A stretch of DNA of 64,000 nucleotides from Hysterangium stoloniferum (taxonomy: Eukaryota; Basidiomycota; Agaricomycetes; Hysterangiales; Hysterangiaceae), in NCBI GenBank assembly GCA_015178975.1, contig WHVD01000139.1, positions 124,001 through 188,000 of the forward strand, given 5' to 3'. The translations under genes were made by a program, and so were the position numbers. The notes below the pieces were generated by a model. The model saw only the letters and a list, made by a program, of their open reading frames with translations. It was not told where the DNA came from and ran no database searches. This document shows, piece by piece, positions 1 to 12,713 of the stretch. Each line of letters opens with the position of its first letter. The first letter of the stretch is position 1.

Positions 1-3000
1 CGCGAATCCTTCTGTGGATAGATCTGAAATGGTGGGTTCACAGATTAAGAAATGCGTGAGTTTATCCACGGTGACAAAGATGGCGGAATAACTGCCCTCT
101 GTAGAAGGAGGCAATCCGGTAATCAGGTCCATTGAGACAACCTCAAACGGCCTTAGGGGTACATTCACGGGTCGAAGAGCTCCTTGTCAGGCGGAATGAT
201 CAATTTTAGTTTTCTGGCATATGTCGCAGTGTGAAGAGTGGTAGAAGTTCTAACCGTTCTATATACGAAGAATATCGACCGTTGAAGTACGATACCACTA
301 TGTATTGACTGTCTAAGTCTAATACGGACCGAACGCATATTGACTATGTAGTTCAATACGGTAGAGAGAAATAGCTATCTAAAGTAAGGTAGATAGCTAG
401 AATGAATAAGCAGAATCAACTGGTCAAGTACGATTCTGGATAACTGCTCGAGTGCAAGTAGAGTAGTTAGAGAGTCGAATAATAGAGTAGCGTGGATGTA
501 GTCCACACAAGTTGAGATAGGGATTGACTTTCGACTGATACAGTTCGAAACTCAGTTTGAATGAGTAGCTAAAGCCCGTCTGTGACGGTCGAGACGATAC
601 ACCAATCACAACTTACAGGACACTAACGGGTGTCTGGGTAAGTCGTGGTTGCGGTGTAAAAAGTGTCTGAGTTCTAAACTACCGGCGCTAGAATACATAA
701 GTCTGGTGTGTGTGCGCCCACCAGAGTCAATGTACCGCATACATAGGTCGTCGAACTAATTATAGGTATAATGAAAGAGAGAAAATAGAAATAATAAAGG
801 AAATATAGTAAGAGCACATCCGACTATATTTCCTGAGTGTATTTCGCCATACCTCTCACACGCAGCTGCGAGCGTACACCACGCAGTCCTGCAACATCCT
901 CGGGCAGAAGAAACAGTCTTTCATCAGATTAAAGAGCCTGTGGCCACCTGCATGAGCTCCTTCGAAAGGATTATCGTGTATCAGCTTGAGTATGGTTGTC
1001 GTCATGCTGCTAGGAATGCAGATTCAACTTTTCCAGTCCGAATCTTGAAAGAACAATAGCTTATTCTTGCCGATAAAATAATGCGAAGGAGTGGCTACCA
1101 TGTTTGGAAAAATGGGGTCAGCGGCATAATAATTCCTGAAGGTGGGATCTTTCTGGTATCCATCGCAAAGTTCCTTATCATAATTCTCATCGATCTCTAT
1201 AAGTAATTGTGGATTCGAGAGAGTAAAATCTGCCTCATCAGTCTCATCATTTCTGGGAAGGTTGTGCAAGTCCCATTTCGTTTGGGGGACCTCTTTGACG
1301 GTTCCGACAGGTTCAACTAACTCGTGATGAGTGAGAAAGACTGCCTTTTCTGCTGGTTTGTTCTCCCATAACGTCTCGTTGTCGTTCCGGTTATAAGAAT
1401 CCGCTATGATTGGTAAGAGATCGTCTCTCGCGGGGCTAGCACAGTCAGGTACTCGAGGAAGTCTAGATAATGGGTCAACACTGCTGTGTATCCGTCCTGC
1501 TCTATGTAGGATTTCCAGACCGGGGTATGCAGCGTATACCGCCCCCCATGCGGCCAGTCGACGATTAGTATTCTCGTAAGATCTGGCCCATTGTAATGCT
1601 GCATGGTCAGTGATCAAAAGGATATGTTCGCCCTCGATAAAGGGCTGGAAATGGACCAATCCTTCTTTAGCAGCTAACGCTTCTCACTCTGTGGCTGAGT
1701 AGTTACATTCCGCTTTCTTGAGCGTACGGCTCCAATAGGCGATAACGTGTTCGACTGTGACACTGGTGTCATCAAAATCTGCAGCCCAGGAATCTGTCCA
1801 GGTGAATTCCGGCTCCCTGGCTTTATAATGAGTAACAAAAATGGGGACGTCTCGTGATTGATCGAAAGCTGCCCTTGCTTGGGCATAAATTTTCGTATCC
1901 TTTAGGTCCTTAAGCGTCATTTTTTGTATTTGCTGGAGGCAACATCCCAGCGTGAAGTCCGAAGCGTCTGTGTATAACCTATAAGGCATACCGCTCGCAG
2001 GGTGTCCAAGTACTGGAGCTGAACTCAACGCAACTTTGATGTCTTCAAAAGCTCGGGCGTGTTCTGAATCCCAATGCCAACGAACGCCTTTCTTTAAGAG
2101 GTTGAAAAGTGGAGCAACCGTCCAGGAGTAGAATGGTATGTAAGCAGAGAAGTACAGAACCATTCCGAGAAAACGTTGAAGGTCTGCTATCTTAGAAGGC
2201 ATGGCTAATTCCAATATAGCGGTGACCTTTTCTTGATGGGTCGAAAAGCCGAGTCTAGACACCTTATGTCCTAGTAGTAGAATCGAATTATACCCCACGT
2301 AGCACCTTTTGGGCGAGAGAGTGATTCCCGCTGCAATGATGGCTTGTAGGACCTGGTCCAAATGCTCTAGATGATCGTCCCATGTCTTAGAAAAGATCAC
2401 GGTGTTGTCAATATAAACTAGGCAGAATATCCATTAGTAGGGTGCAAGTACGGTTTGCATAACCCTTTGGAATATAGAAGGTCCATTATGAAGTCCAAAG
2501 GGCATTCTCCTGAATTGCCACAGTCCTCGATGGGATCTGAAGGCTGTCTTTGGCTTATCTTCCTCTAACATTTCAAGTTGGGTAAAACCAGCTAGTGCAT
2601 CGAAAGAAGATAAGATGTTGGATCCCGAGAGCACCTGCATGATTTCCGACTGACACGGCAGCGGAAATTCATCGGGAACCGTTAGGCTGTTCAACTTTCT
2701 ATAGTCAATCACTACTCGTGGTTTCCCATTGCGATAGACAACAAAGGCTGGCGCCCCTCAAGGACTCTTGGATGGTTCAATCATTCCCTGTTGGAACCAA
2801 GTGTCCATTTGTTCATCAATGACTTTCCTATTAGCCGGGGAGGTTGGAAACATTGACATTGAAATAGGTTGTGCGCCATCTTTTAAGGGGACATTGACCT
2901 TGACATCTACTTGTCCTAAACGCCCGTCTACTCCAAAAGCTAGGACGTTCTTAGTTAATACTGACTCCAAGTGGGAGGAGACGTCGGTAGGGATGTCAGG

Positions 3001-4083
3001 ACCTAAATTAACTAGCTTATGCAGATCTTCCATGCGAAACGTTTCCATGGTGGCAACTTCTGACGTTTTGGGGCCTGCCGGGTCGAAATCGTCTGCGAGT
3101 TCCTGTTCCAGGGGCAGCCCGGAAGATTGAGGATTAAGGACACGTTGCTCTTCTATTCTTGATAGACTTTCGACGAGATGGGCAATCTTGGTTGCCGTCG
3201 ACTGCATCGATGCCCTCTCAGTCGAAGATCTAGGAGTCTGGGCCCATTTGTTCGCGTCATGAATTAATCCAACAGTTTCCCCTCATCTGATGATTCTTGG
3301 CATCAGAGAGGGATTAGCGAGAGGTATCGCGGCACATTCCCTAGAGATGGCGGTGGTGGGAGCAGCTAGTATACTCCCATTGTCATTCTGCAAGACAACT
3401 CCCTCGACTATCCATTGGTCACCAATAAGATCTCCTACAAAGATTGGTACTAATCGAGCTGATTCCGGTTCTATAGTACAATCTTGTAAGGCCCGTGCAA
3501 CTCTTTCAGTATGCACTCCTTTGTCTGGTTTGGTAGTCAATTCAGATGGGTCATTGGCTAATTCCTCAAAGGGGATCTTGCTAATCGAAAAGGTTAAAGG
3601 CTGCGGCTCCTTGGAAGAACTGGCTGGGATAGATCCTGCTCTCCTAGGCAAAATCAATCTGGAACCCAGCGGTTGGTCTCGCAGTGTCCCGATCTCATAG
3701 TTCATGTGAAAGTCTCCTCCAAGAAGGATTGGGACGGTCATACCTTGGACAACGTACGTCTCAGCGGTAAATTTGAGGAGTATACCGGTGTCGTCCTCGA
3801 GATAAATGGGGATGTTGACGTATCCTAATACTTTGGCATTACCGGTAAGTTGTACGAGGCGCAGCTTGAGTCCTTGCTTGAGTTTAGGGTGGTCCTCTAG
3901 TTCCTTATAGAAATCCTCCGAGATTAAGGAGAGCTCAGCTCCGGCGTCCAGCCTGATTTTAATAGGATTTGAGGCTTCTGAATTCCCTACGTGTCTGTAG
4001 ATGTGTAATGCTGAAATCCCAATACTGGAATATCCACCTGGAGGGTCCCTTCTGCTATAGATAATAGTCGAATCCTCTTTCAT
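1..4083 (-). pseudogene. pol region of gypsy A (PR, RT, RNase H, IN)
   Basis: Parts in order on the minus strand: aspartic protease around 3283-4083 (DAGAELSLIS), reverse transcriptase around 2400-3207 (VIDYRKLNSL, PFGLHNGPSIFQ), RNase H around 1684-2100 (YTDASDFTLGC), the RNase H tail and integrase zinc-finger side around 1024-1659, and the integrase core from 229 down to base 1. A solo LTR splits the integrase. The region is broken in several places. Confidence 0.9.
230..860 (-). repeat. Solo LTR-A nested in gypsy A integrase
   Basis: 631 bp from TGTGAAGAG to CCTCTCACA, flanked by the 5-bp duplication CGCAG at 225-229 and 861-865. The uninterrupted integrase sequence can be seen in gypsy B near 34170-34185. 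Only a single LTR remains. Confidence 0.95.
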
Positions 4084-4374
4084 AAGTCAACTGGATCGGG
4101 GGTATTGAACTCTAGGTCTTTTGCTTTCTTTTCTTGCAGCCAGTTTGACGTTCCTCCTGATACGTCTACCATTAGGTACCTTGTCGTCCGCTTCAGAGTC
4201 TGACTCATCGCAAGGAATTAAGTCGGGTAATTGCCCTGAGTCGAAGGGGAAGCTCTCCTCCTCCGATCCCTTGGACTCAGAGGGGTCTTCTATAACATAG
4301 GTTTGACTTATTTCCTTAGATCAGTTCGCAAATGCATCCTCGTCGACGATTTCCTCAATGGTGGGAGGTTCAGG

Positions 4375-7071
4375 TCACGATAAAACTCTCGTCTCAGTCA
4401 GACCTTCACGGTTCTGATGATGAGCGTCTAGCCAGTCTCCTTTCTCAAGAAAATCATGGTCTGATATAGAAACATAAACTTGCGATGTCTCGTTCTCATT
4501 CAAGGATGCTTTCACGTCTGAAACGATGTTGTCCTCTGGCTCAGGAAGGTAGACAGCAATGAAAATCGATTCCTCATCAATGTTATGTACTTGTCCCTGT
4601 ACACTTAATCCATAAACCGTTTCATAAGCCCTTTGATCCTCGGCCTCCTCCATTGGGTTCTGCGCGGAGCACTTGTTAATAGAGACATAGTGCGACATCC
4701 TGCCCACATGGGGGCAGTCGATCTTGAAATGCTCTAAACTCCCACAAATCCAACACTCCTTCGGAGGTTTGGCGATGCTTTTCTTGTCACTCCGTTCGAA
4801 AAAGAACTTGCTGTGTTTCTTACCCTGTTTAGCATTCGATCTCCTAGAGGCGGTTTTATCCGCGAGTTTGCCGAGAAGGACGTGGCCTCGATTAGTGGGG
4901 TCGATTTTTCCAGAGTGCTCCTCCTCATGCCAGGGATCTGACTCGTCTTGCTCGGCGATCATGACTCTAGGCTTTTGGAACTGATAACGCTCTCGATGTG
5001 TTTGAACCCAAGCATTAATCAACGCCTCTTGTAAATTGTTCGCGTAAGTCTGTAGGCTCATGATGTCGTCGATAGGTTGTCCCTGTAGAAGATAAAGCCA
5101 TTCCGTGGGCAGTGTCAGGATAGGTCTGTGCGTTTCGTCCTTCCGGTTTTGGTGGAACCCATACAAGAATCGATGAAGCTTGACCCTTTGCTGAATGTAA
5201 TGAACGGGTGTCTCATGATTGTGACTGGCCTGTCGAAATTTCATGGCTTCCCATTCTAGAGCCAAGGATTCACGCCAACAGGTTCCAAGTAATCCTTCTA
5301 TGATGCCCCAAAGAAACGATCCGTGAGATCGAGTAAACTCAGTGCAATGTTCACGGTCTAGGGTGCTCCACCACATCTTAGCACTGCCGGTAAGTCATCT
5401 TGGAAGAGCGACTCCCAACAATGTACTCATGGAGTCAGAGATCTCTGAGAGGCTCATAATATCCATGATGTAATCCAACGCCTTGGATTGAGTCCCATCG
5501 TATTCGGGAAGGTGTGACCATTTGATCTTGATGTCGTTGGTGTTAAGAGCGATCCTTTTATCCTTAGGTAGGTCATCGATAGGTGCACTGGCTCGAGGCT
5601 GCATTGGAGTTTGAAAGGGAGAGTTAGGTACTCTACCGTAATGCCCCCCACATCCCGAATTCCCTCCATAGCTTGAGGCACTAGAACTCCCAGATGAATT
5701 ACTAGGGGGCCCTCCTGCTGGCAGAAAGGGGTTCGAGGAGATCGGCAGGGAATGGCAGGGATCGACTGGATTCAGCGATCCTCGACCAGTAACTTGACCA
5801 GCTATACCCTCAGTGAATGCAGTAGAGAAAGACAGTCGACCCCTGTTGGCGACTGATCGATTCCTAGTCGCAGCTTGTTGATCACCGACATTAGGATTAC
5901 TCGGAATTTGTTTGAACGCGACGGGAGAATGGTGAATTCCCTGATGGGGGGTAGGGCTAGGTTCCGTTGCGATGCCTCTCTCAATTTCGGCTGTATTCAA
6001 AGGTCGACGAGGTTGAGGTTGATAGAGAGGAGTGCAGATTTCCATTCCCTTTTCCTGAAGACGTTCTGCAACTTGTGTCCTCATATCTGACGGGAAGTCT
6101 TGCAAAATAATGGGACGATTGAGCGAACGAAGGAAATGAGTGTTGGGAGACCCATTCAGGATATGAACGAACGAACTGGTTGTGGAGATGGGCGAATTGG
6201 GTACCTGGATGGAATCACTGTAAGGGTAGAGCACTTCCAAAACCATCTTATCATGCCTCCTCTGGTTTCGCCTTAACCAACCCCTTAAAGTAAAATACAC
6301 AAACGAAGAATTCTGAGTGATCCCTTTAAGAGACTCCTCCAACATCCGGATGTATATATACTGGTAGTCAACTTTGGGGATGATGTGATCCCTACCGAGC
6401 AGGATGTGAAGGATTTGCAATGCATCATCGTGTGTGCAGAGTGCTTCTAGAAATGAAGTGAACACTTCTTGCTTAAGAATCGTCCTTCCTTCTTCCATAA
6501 CAGAAGTAACCTCACTCGACCATTTGGGAATCGAGCGGGTCAAGTCCTCAAGGATTCCAGGTCACGTGAATAGATCTTGCGCCGATAAAATGGCCTGATA
6601 ATGATCTAACCAGACTGCTACAGTCGCCGGTAGAAGAGGGTAATCCGAATTATACTCCTCCACAAAGGGAGTAACCTGATCTGCAGGGATTCGATTGGCA
6701 TAGTACACGTCCCATTGTAAGTCGATGGGTTGAGCGTAACTCATGTGACCCCCAAAGAATTGCTTAAGGATGACCTGTCTGGGCGGGAACAAGAGAACAG
6801 GTTCGGAAGCACGGGTAGTCTCGACATTAGCTCCTGGAATGTTCGACTGCTCAGTCGGCGGACATTGTTCTCGTGGACTTGGGGGGGCTTCCGTTGACAG
6901 TCCAGCTGCTGCTCCGGGAGGACTCTCAAGAAGAACTGGTTTTTGAAAAGTCAACGAAGACTTCCTCATGGTGACGTTATGGGGTGGTTCCAGACTTGCA
7001 GGTCTTTGACGAGGTTTTGAATTACTCGGGGTCATCCAAGGTCTCGACGTTTGGTTCTTGCCAGTAGTCAT
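4375..7071 (-). pseudogene. gag region of gypsy A
   Basis: Capsid and nucleocapsid region. The segment nearest the LTR has motifs shared with gypsy B, C's relatives, E and element D (FPPRQVILKQ, SAQDLFT, DHIIPKVDYQ). The segment near 4740 carries a CCHC zinc knuckle, CWICGSLEHFKIDC, which fits CX2CX4HX4C and would bind RNA. Fossil; it reads as more than one open segment. Confidence 0.88.
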
Positions 7072-7130
7072 TTATGTGCTTAGAAGCTTATAGTCCTAAG
7101 ATATCATTTTTTCTTCATAGGGAAAGAGCG

Positions 7131-7148
7131 GTCTGGCCCGGATCACCA
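7131..7148 (-). other. Primer-binding site of gypsy A
   Basis: One base inside the 5' LTR the element-sense strand reads TGGTGATCCGGGC. The same motif, with small changes, follows the 5' LTRs of gypsy B, gypsy E and element D, so all four probably use the same host tRNA primer. The tRNA was not identified. Confidence 0.8.
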
Positions 7149-7149
7149 C

Positions 7150-7779
7150 TGTGAAGAGTGGTAGAAGTTCTAACTGTTCTATATATGAAGAATATCGACC
7201 GTTTAGGTACAATACCACAAGGTATTGACTGTCTAAGTCTAATACAAACTGAACGTGTATTGACTACTTAGTTCAATATGGTAGAGAGAAGTAGCTATCT
7301 AAAGTAAGGTATATAGCTAGAACGAATAAGTAGAATCGACTGTTAAGTGCGATTCTGGACAACTGCTCGAGTGCAAGTAGAGTAGGTAGAGAGTCAAATA
7401 ATAAAGTAGCGTGGATGTAGTCCATGCGGGTTGAGATAAGGATTGAGTTTCGACTGGTACAGTTTGAAACTCAGATTGAGTGAGTAGCTAAAGCCCGTCT
7501 GTGACGGTCGAGATGATACACCAATCACAACTTACAGGACACTTACAGATGTCTGGGTAAGTCGTGGTTGCGGTGTAAAAAGTGTCTGAGTTCTAAACTA
7601 CGGGCACTAGAATACATAAGTCTGGCGTGTGTGCGCCCACAAGAGTCGATGTACCGCATACATAGGTTGTCGAACTAATTATAGATATAATAAAAGAGAG
7701 AAAATAGAAATAATAAAGGAAATATAGTAAGAGCTCATCCCACTATATTTCCTGAGTGTATTTCGCCATACCTCTCACA
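7150..7779 (-). repeat. 5' LTR of gypsy A (LTR-A)
   Basis: 630-bp LTR. On the plus strand it begins TGTGAAGAG and ends CCTCTCACA, so in element sense it runs TGTGAGAGG to CTTCACA. It matches the copies at 230, 21226, 23250, 41114, 50742 and 58020. The primer-binding site lies directly inside it. Confidence 0.95.
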
Positions 7780-8560
7780 AGAGGTGGAATAAACTGCTTG
7801 CTGCAGTGGTACACTTCTAAGACACTATAGAATGTTCTTGGCATAATAGAACATTCTGGAATCTTATAGAATATTCTACAATATTCTATCTACTATTAGT
7901 ACCTATTAATTACTGTTCCATTGGAAGCCACTGGAATATTCCAGGGAGTTTCCGGTTTTTACTGTAGTAGCATATATGATGACATAATGCTCTCGCGCCT
8001 GTGCGCGTATGACACCCTTCATGTGTTGTGACTGTCACACACCTTTGTGACCATTGCGCGCCTCTGTGACCATCGTGTGCCCTTGTGACAACTGTCACCT
8101 GTTGTGATGATCTTCCCATGCGCCGTGTAATAAGCACCAGGTGGCCAGTTTTATATTATTACATAATTATTATATTTTTTTTTAGTTAATTATAAATATT
8201 ATAATATTTTATTATAATAATATATAATATATATTTCGCCTTGATATGCATGATTATTTCACATCACATTTTGTTATTGTCGGAGTTTAAAATCTCATGT
8301 GAATATCACATGATCTCTCACGCATTGTGAATAAGTGCTGAGTTGCTGGCATATTAATGAAAAAAGAATAAAAGGTAGAAATTCGATAACTTGCTCAATT
8401 TATAAGATAAAAATACAAAATAAATTGCATAAATTCAAGATAAATCAAGACAATATTGTACAATTTTATTGTTGCGATCTAATTACATTTAAGTATTCTT
8501 TTTTGCAATTTGTTAGAAGAAATTGTTTAAAAAATGGAAAAGGCTTAGAAATACATAACA
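7780..8560 (+). repeat. L repeat, right part, truncated by gypsy A
   Basis: This stretch follows the gypsy A LTR and aligns by eye with the right third of the full L repeat (about 19790-20835). Shared features are the A/T-rich block near 8160-8240 and the terminal ACATAACA. The left part of L must lie beyond the far end of gypsy A. No gene is visible here. CAATC at 8561-8565 would be its right target duplication, but the left copy is outside the window. Confidence 0.75.
7990..8115 (+). repeat. Short array of GTGAC-N-GTCAC units in L
   Basis: A few degenerate ~19-bp units of the form CTCTGTGACCATCGCGTGC. This is a shorter version of the array at 20026-20375 in the full L copy. Confidence 0.6.
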
Positions 8561-8694
8561 CAATCACAGTTTCGAACTACACTAGTCGAAACTCGAACCA
8601 TTATCTCAATCTGTGCAGACTATATCCACGCTACTCTGTTTATTTGACTCTCTCATTATTTTCTTAAACGCTCGAGCAGTCACTCAGAATTGTA
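8561..8694 (+). repeat. LTR-A copy, left half (split by Tc1)
   Basis: Plus-sense LTR-A sequence that starts in the middle of the LTR, where L inserted, and stops at a TA dinucleotide (8693-8694). The next LTR-A bases are found at 20974, just after another TA. The two pieces are therefore halves of one LTR separated by the 12.3-kb Tc1 transposon. Confidence 0.75.
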
Positions 8695-8907
8695 CAGTGG
8701 GTCAAAAACTGCCCCAATGTTTGTGCATTTTAGAAAGATTGATATTGTGTGAAGGAATGACATCAGCAAAAATTCTGAAAGGTTCACATGATATACTAGA
8801 ACATGTTGGCTATCTACCAACTTAAGAAATCATATGATTCCAATCAAAACTCATTGCTCAATAAATCAAACAAAATAATCACTCATTGGGACAGTTTTTT
8901 GACCCTC
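8695..8907 (+). repeat. Left terminal inverted repeat of Tc1
   Basis: 213 bp beginning CAGTGGGTCAAAA and ending TTTTTTGACCCTC. It is the reverse complement of 17642-17722 plus 20841-20973. The unit has short inverted ends of its own and TA on its inner side, so alone it would look like a MITE. Confidence 0.8.
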
Positions 8908-9994
8908 TATTATTTTCTCTGATTTTCAATGTTACACACCAGTATAAGGTAGGAGTGAGTCATATGAATCATCAACATGTCATGTGACCTTATGTGTATC
9001 AATTTGGCATGTTGAACTTTGTTCATTCATCTCCTTGACTCCTTACCACCACTATGAAATCTGTAATGTATTCAGGGGATTCTCTTAGATAGCTCAATAT
9101 AAGCTATAGTGTCACAGAGCTTCAACAATAAAACAAGCAAAGGTCCAGTAATTTAAATACTGATAGATTAATGAGCTGCGCTATTAAGCTTAAACAACTC
9201 AAATCAATGCTTATTTTGATTATTGAAAGGTTCAATAGAACTGTGTATGACTCTTTTAGCAAATAAAAGAACTATTCCTTGAGAATAGGGGCTGGAAGCT
9301 GAATATATGCGCAGTAACTTGGCAGAGACTTGATATAAGAGCTTCGGATTTTTGAATGCTTATTTGTAACTATTAATAGTTATTTAACAAGGTGTTAAAT
9401 AATTTATTAATAGAGAAAATAATATGTATTGGATTATCTGAGTGCTTGTACTTGATTAATTCAATAAACTTAGAGCTGGGCCTTGAGTAATCTAGTATTG
9501 GCAGGGATTTCAGTAAGGATACTTATGTCGCCAGATTTACTGGCTAGGCGCCTGCAGTGTGGGACCGGGGGTAAGGCGCGCGGCCGGCCGGGCCGAGCGA
9601 GCGAGTGCGAGGTGCCATGTTTGGGTGCTGTCCCATCCATCTTGCGTCTTGCGGCGCGTTGTCTCTTTATAAAAAAAAAAAGAATTTTGAGGCTGAGACT
9701 GAAAGGACTTAGCGTAAAAATTTCACGTCGAAACCGGCTGAGATTTGAAAAGGAATGACCTAAAAAGGGATGGGTATGGGTATGGGTGTTTGGGGGCGGC
9801 CGAGTGGGATACTCCCCGGCTGCGGATAATCCGATCAATCGATCTAAGGCTGGGCTAAGGCTTAAGCTACGTAAGGGGACGAGCACATGTTTTTCCGCGG
9901 TGAGGGGGGGAGCGAGCTGCCCATTCTTTTTGATTTAGCTAGGTGATATCGAATAATGTATGTACAGTGTATATGTGGTTTAGACTATTGCGCT

Positions 9995-12358
9995 TCATTC
10001 CAGAGAGCGGTACTTGCTGTTTCGTGGCTTGGAGAGACCCTTAGCCTTCCGGTCATGTTGAATTGCATTAAATAATGCCGTGAATCCTTCCATGGCTTCA
10101 GGCCAGGCCTGACGAAATGCAGCTTCGTCACCCTTAAACCTGGGGGAAAATATTGTGTTGTTAACATTCGAGCCTCTTTTCCTTTTTTTTGTTTTCTGAA
10201 ACATACCTTTCAAGGAACTCAGTCACGACAAGTTTGCGCTGATAGTACACCTATCCGTACATTTTCTTATATCTGCCTTTTATCCATTTTTGATTCCAGT
10301 CTTTGAGTGGAGGTGAGTTCTTGACACTCGGGTCACCTTTCAACCAGTGATCCACCACTTGTCTCCATCCGGGTGGCACATCCAGATGGTCCTTTCTCGG
10401 CTTTATGATTTTAGGGATGCGCAAAAACACATCTGGCTCATCTGGGCTCTGCAAAGAACTGCCACCATTCACTTCCCACTGTGATCTCGACACCGCCGGT
10501 TGAATGCCAGTGGAAGATGGCATCGTTGAACTGCACATGCGCCGCTCCCCATTGTGTGCTGCCCCGTCACAAGTTGCACTCGGGCATCTATGACTATGAC
10601 ATGTTGTTGCCTGGAAATTTTGGGCAAATTCATCAAGTCCCGCCTTGAGAATCTGTGTCATGGATGCAACAGTGGGCACTTGCAGACTGCCACTCTCATT
10701 GAGGAGGGATGTGCTCCTCTCAGACTTTATAGGACGTAATGCATCCCCGTGACCGTCCTCGTAGTGGTAAAGTTCATCCAGTAAGTATCGAATCAACATA
10801 TCTCGCTGTTGTTATACACATATAATATATGTATAATTTAATAAATAAATAAACCACTGATAAGGAAAGGATACATTGTAAGATACTTACGTGTTCGCCC
10901 TGAGCCCATCCACCCCACCAGCGGATTGTTGTGAGACTCCAGCGTTTGCCAATCGGTGTGTACATGAATCTATACTGTGCGCCACCTCGACGAAAGCAGT
11001 GGGTCGTTAATCGGGTGGTACCCAACTCTATATTGGCACCTTCCGCAAACTCGTCAAGCCACCTTTGGATCATATCGTGAGATATGGGCACCTCAGGCTG
11101 TACAGTGCCCGTTGAAGTTACACTCGGAAATATAAAATCATTTGGCTCCAGTTCGCGACCATATACGAAAGCTTTGAGAAAGTTCATCCAAATATTCATG
11201 TGGAAATGCATGTCTACTGAAGGCATCTCTGGTTGCGGATGAATTTCGTATTTATGGCCTGGATAGAACAACTATGTATGTATCAATTTGATTAGATTAA
11301 TTAAATTATCAAAAAGGACATACTCTCAAGATCACCCTCTCGACTCATTTGATATTGCCAGCCTTTTCGCTACTCAAGGTGACATTCGTCGTATTCCCAC
11401 TGATACTCATCCTGCGTTCGCATGCGCTGCTTATAGTGTTTGGCTCGGAGTTTCGCAAGTTCAAAGTTCCTGCACACTAGTAAGAATGTATGTGTATATA
11501 TAACAATTGGTGGTGCCACCTACCTTGTCCAGAGTGTCCAACCGCTGGAAGCAAAAGCTCGCATCAATAGGTGCTTTGTCACTTTGAGTCACACTTCCAC
11601 AAAATGGTTTAAGGAGGGTATGATTGAAGAAAGCACTTCTTGTGGGCATTCCTGTTCAGACCAAGCCATTATACGGTCCATATATTCCTTTGACATTGCT
11701 GCAGAATGCTGCCGTTCCCCTAGAGCGGCATCTCTAGCAATTACAGCATTGACAATCTCTCTGACCTCAGGGGCATGTGCTGGATTCCCTCTTGCAATTT
11801 TCTTTTCTGGGTCCCAATGCCATTGCCCACGATATAATCCATTTGGATCCCTGCAAATTTATTTCAAATGCTGCGTGATCAACCAATTTCCCAGAAAGAC
11901 AACTCCCAAAGCACTCACGAATTATCCCAGAACTTCTTCCAAGCTGCATGAGTTTGTTCTGCAATCCCCTTCTTTGATTCCTTCCCATTGAAACTCTTTG
12001 TGAAACATCTCGTAGCTATGAACAGCGTCAAGGCTGCAGGTGAAGCTCCGTTTGGTGTCTTTTCAAACGCCCTCCGCAATTCTTCCAGTGTCCAACTTTC
12101 AGAGGGTTCAGCTATATCTAGGCAGCCAGGTGGACACTCGAAAGATGCCTCAGCTTCGAGTTGCCCTTGTAGCCACTTTTGGGCTTGACGGAGAGCTCTT
12201 TCATAGGAGCCGATAGTACTCTGAGCGAACCCATGTTTGTCCTTTGAGGCCTCTGCAGTAGATATGAGGGTCTTTAATGAGAGTTTTTCTGTTGCTGTTT
12301 TTCTGTCACTTGACTTCTTGGAAGTTACAGAGCATTTGTTTCTATGAGCTACAGGCAT
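9995..12358 (-). pseudogene. Crypton tyrosine recombinase with GCR1_C-like domain
   Basis: Integrase-type tyrosine recombinase that would excise and insert the element through a Tyr-DNA bond. Predicted exons on the minus strand: 11920-12358, 11524-11850, 11324-11469, 10891-11258, 10207-10805 and 9995-10139, with GT-AG introns. The start is MPVAHRNKCS at 12358. Catalytic signatures: HCFRRGG (HxxR) before GKRWSLTTIRWWGGW, and the likely nucleophile Tyr in LIRYLLDEL just after the fourth intron. The C-terminus (PPGWRQVVDHW, PPLKDWNQKW, LVVTEFLERF) resembles the GCR1_C DNA-binding domain of Cryptons. Three in-frame stops (near 11590, 11371 and 10252) show decay; the first and third could be C-to-T changes. 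Confidence 0.85.
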
Positions 12359-12359
12359 G

Positions 12360-12710
12360 GTGAAAATTTGCCAGTCGACGGATCCTTTCTAAAGACTAAC
12401 TATACTCAGAGATTGTCTCAGTCATTTTGGTCATTCAGGCATTTTCTATTATTTGATTTATGTATAATACCACATTTGATAGGTACCTGCTCTTCTATGG
12501 TACTATTTGATCCTGCAAACTCGTGAGGACAACATCCTTGAAGAATTCACCCGCCTGAACTCCCTGAGACAACCACAGCAATCTCCTAATCTCTCTCTCA
12601 AATGCCCCCCTTTCGCAAGATTGGTGAAGCCAGCTTCTCTGAAGTCTTCACAATAGGTTAGACGTACTTTCATATGGTCGCCAGAATAACACTCAAGCCA
12701 GCATCGACGT
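12360..12710. other. Spacer between recombinase start and minisatellite
   Basis: About 350 bp upstream of the recombinase start. The minus strand is open for some 70 codons (12503-12710), but I recognise no family, and that frame is the run-out of the minisatellite. It may hold the recombinase promoter or a further 5' exon. Confidence 0.4.
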
Positions 12711-12713
12711 TCA

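Larger units (their letters stand above)
1..7779 (-). mobile_element. Gypsy A: Ty3/gypsy chromovirus, incomplete in window
   Basis: Minus-strand Ty3/gypsy element. Reading from the right, its parts are the 5' LTR (7150-7779), primer-binding site, gag, protease, reverse transcriptase, RNase H and integrase. Its 3' part lies beyond base 1. A solo LTR-A (230-860) has inserted into the integrase region. The element sits inside an L repeat that resumes at 7780. It is broken in several places and is a fossil. Chromovirus assignment rests on near-identity to gypsy B and C, which show a chromodomain. Confidence 0.93.
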
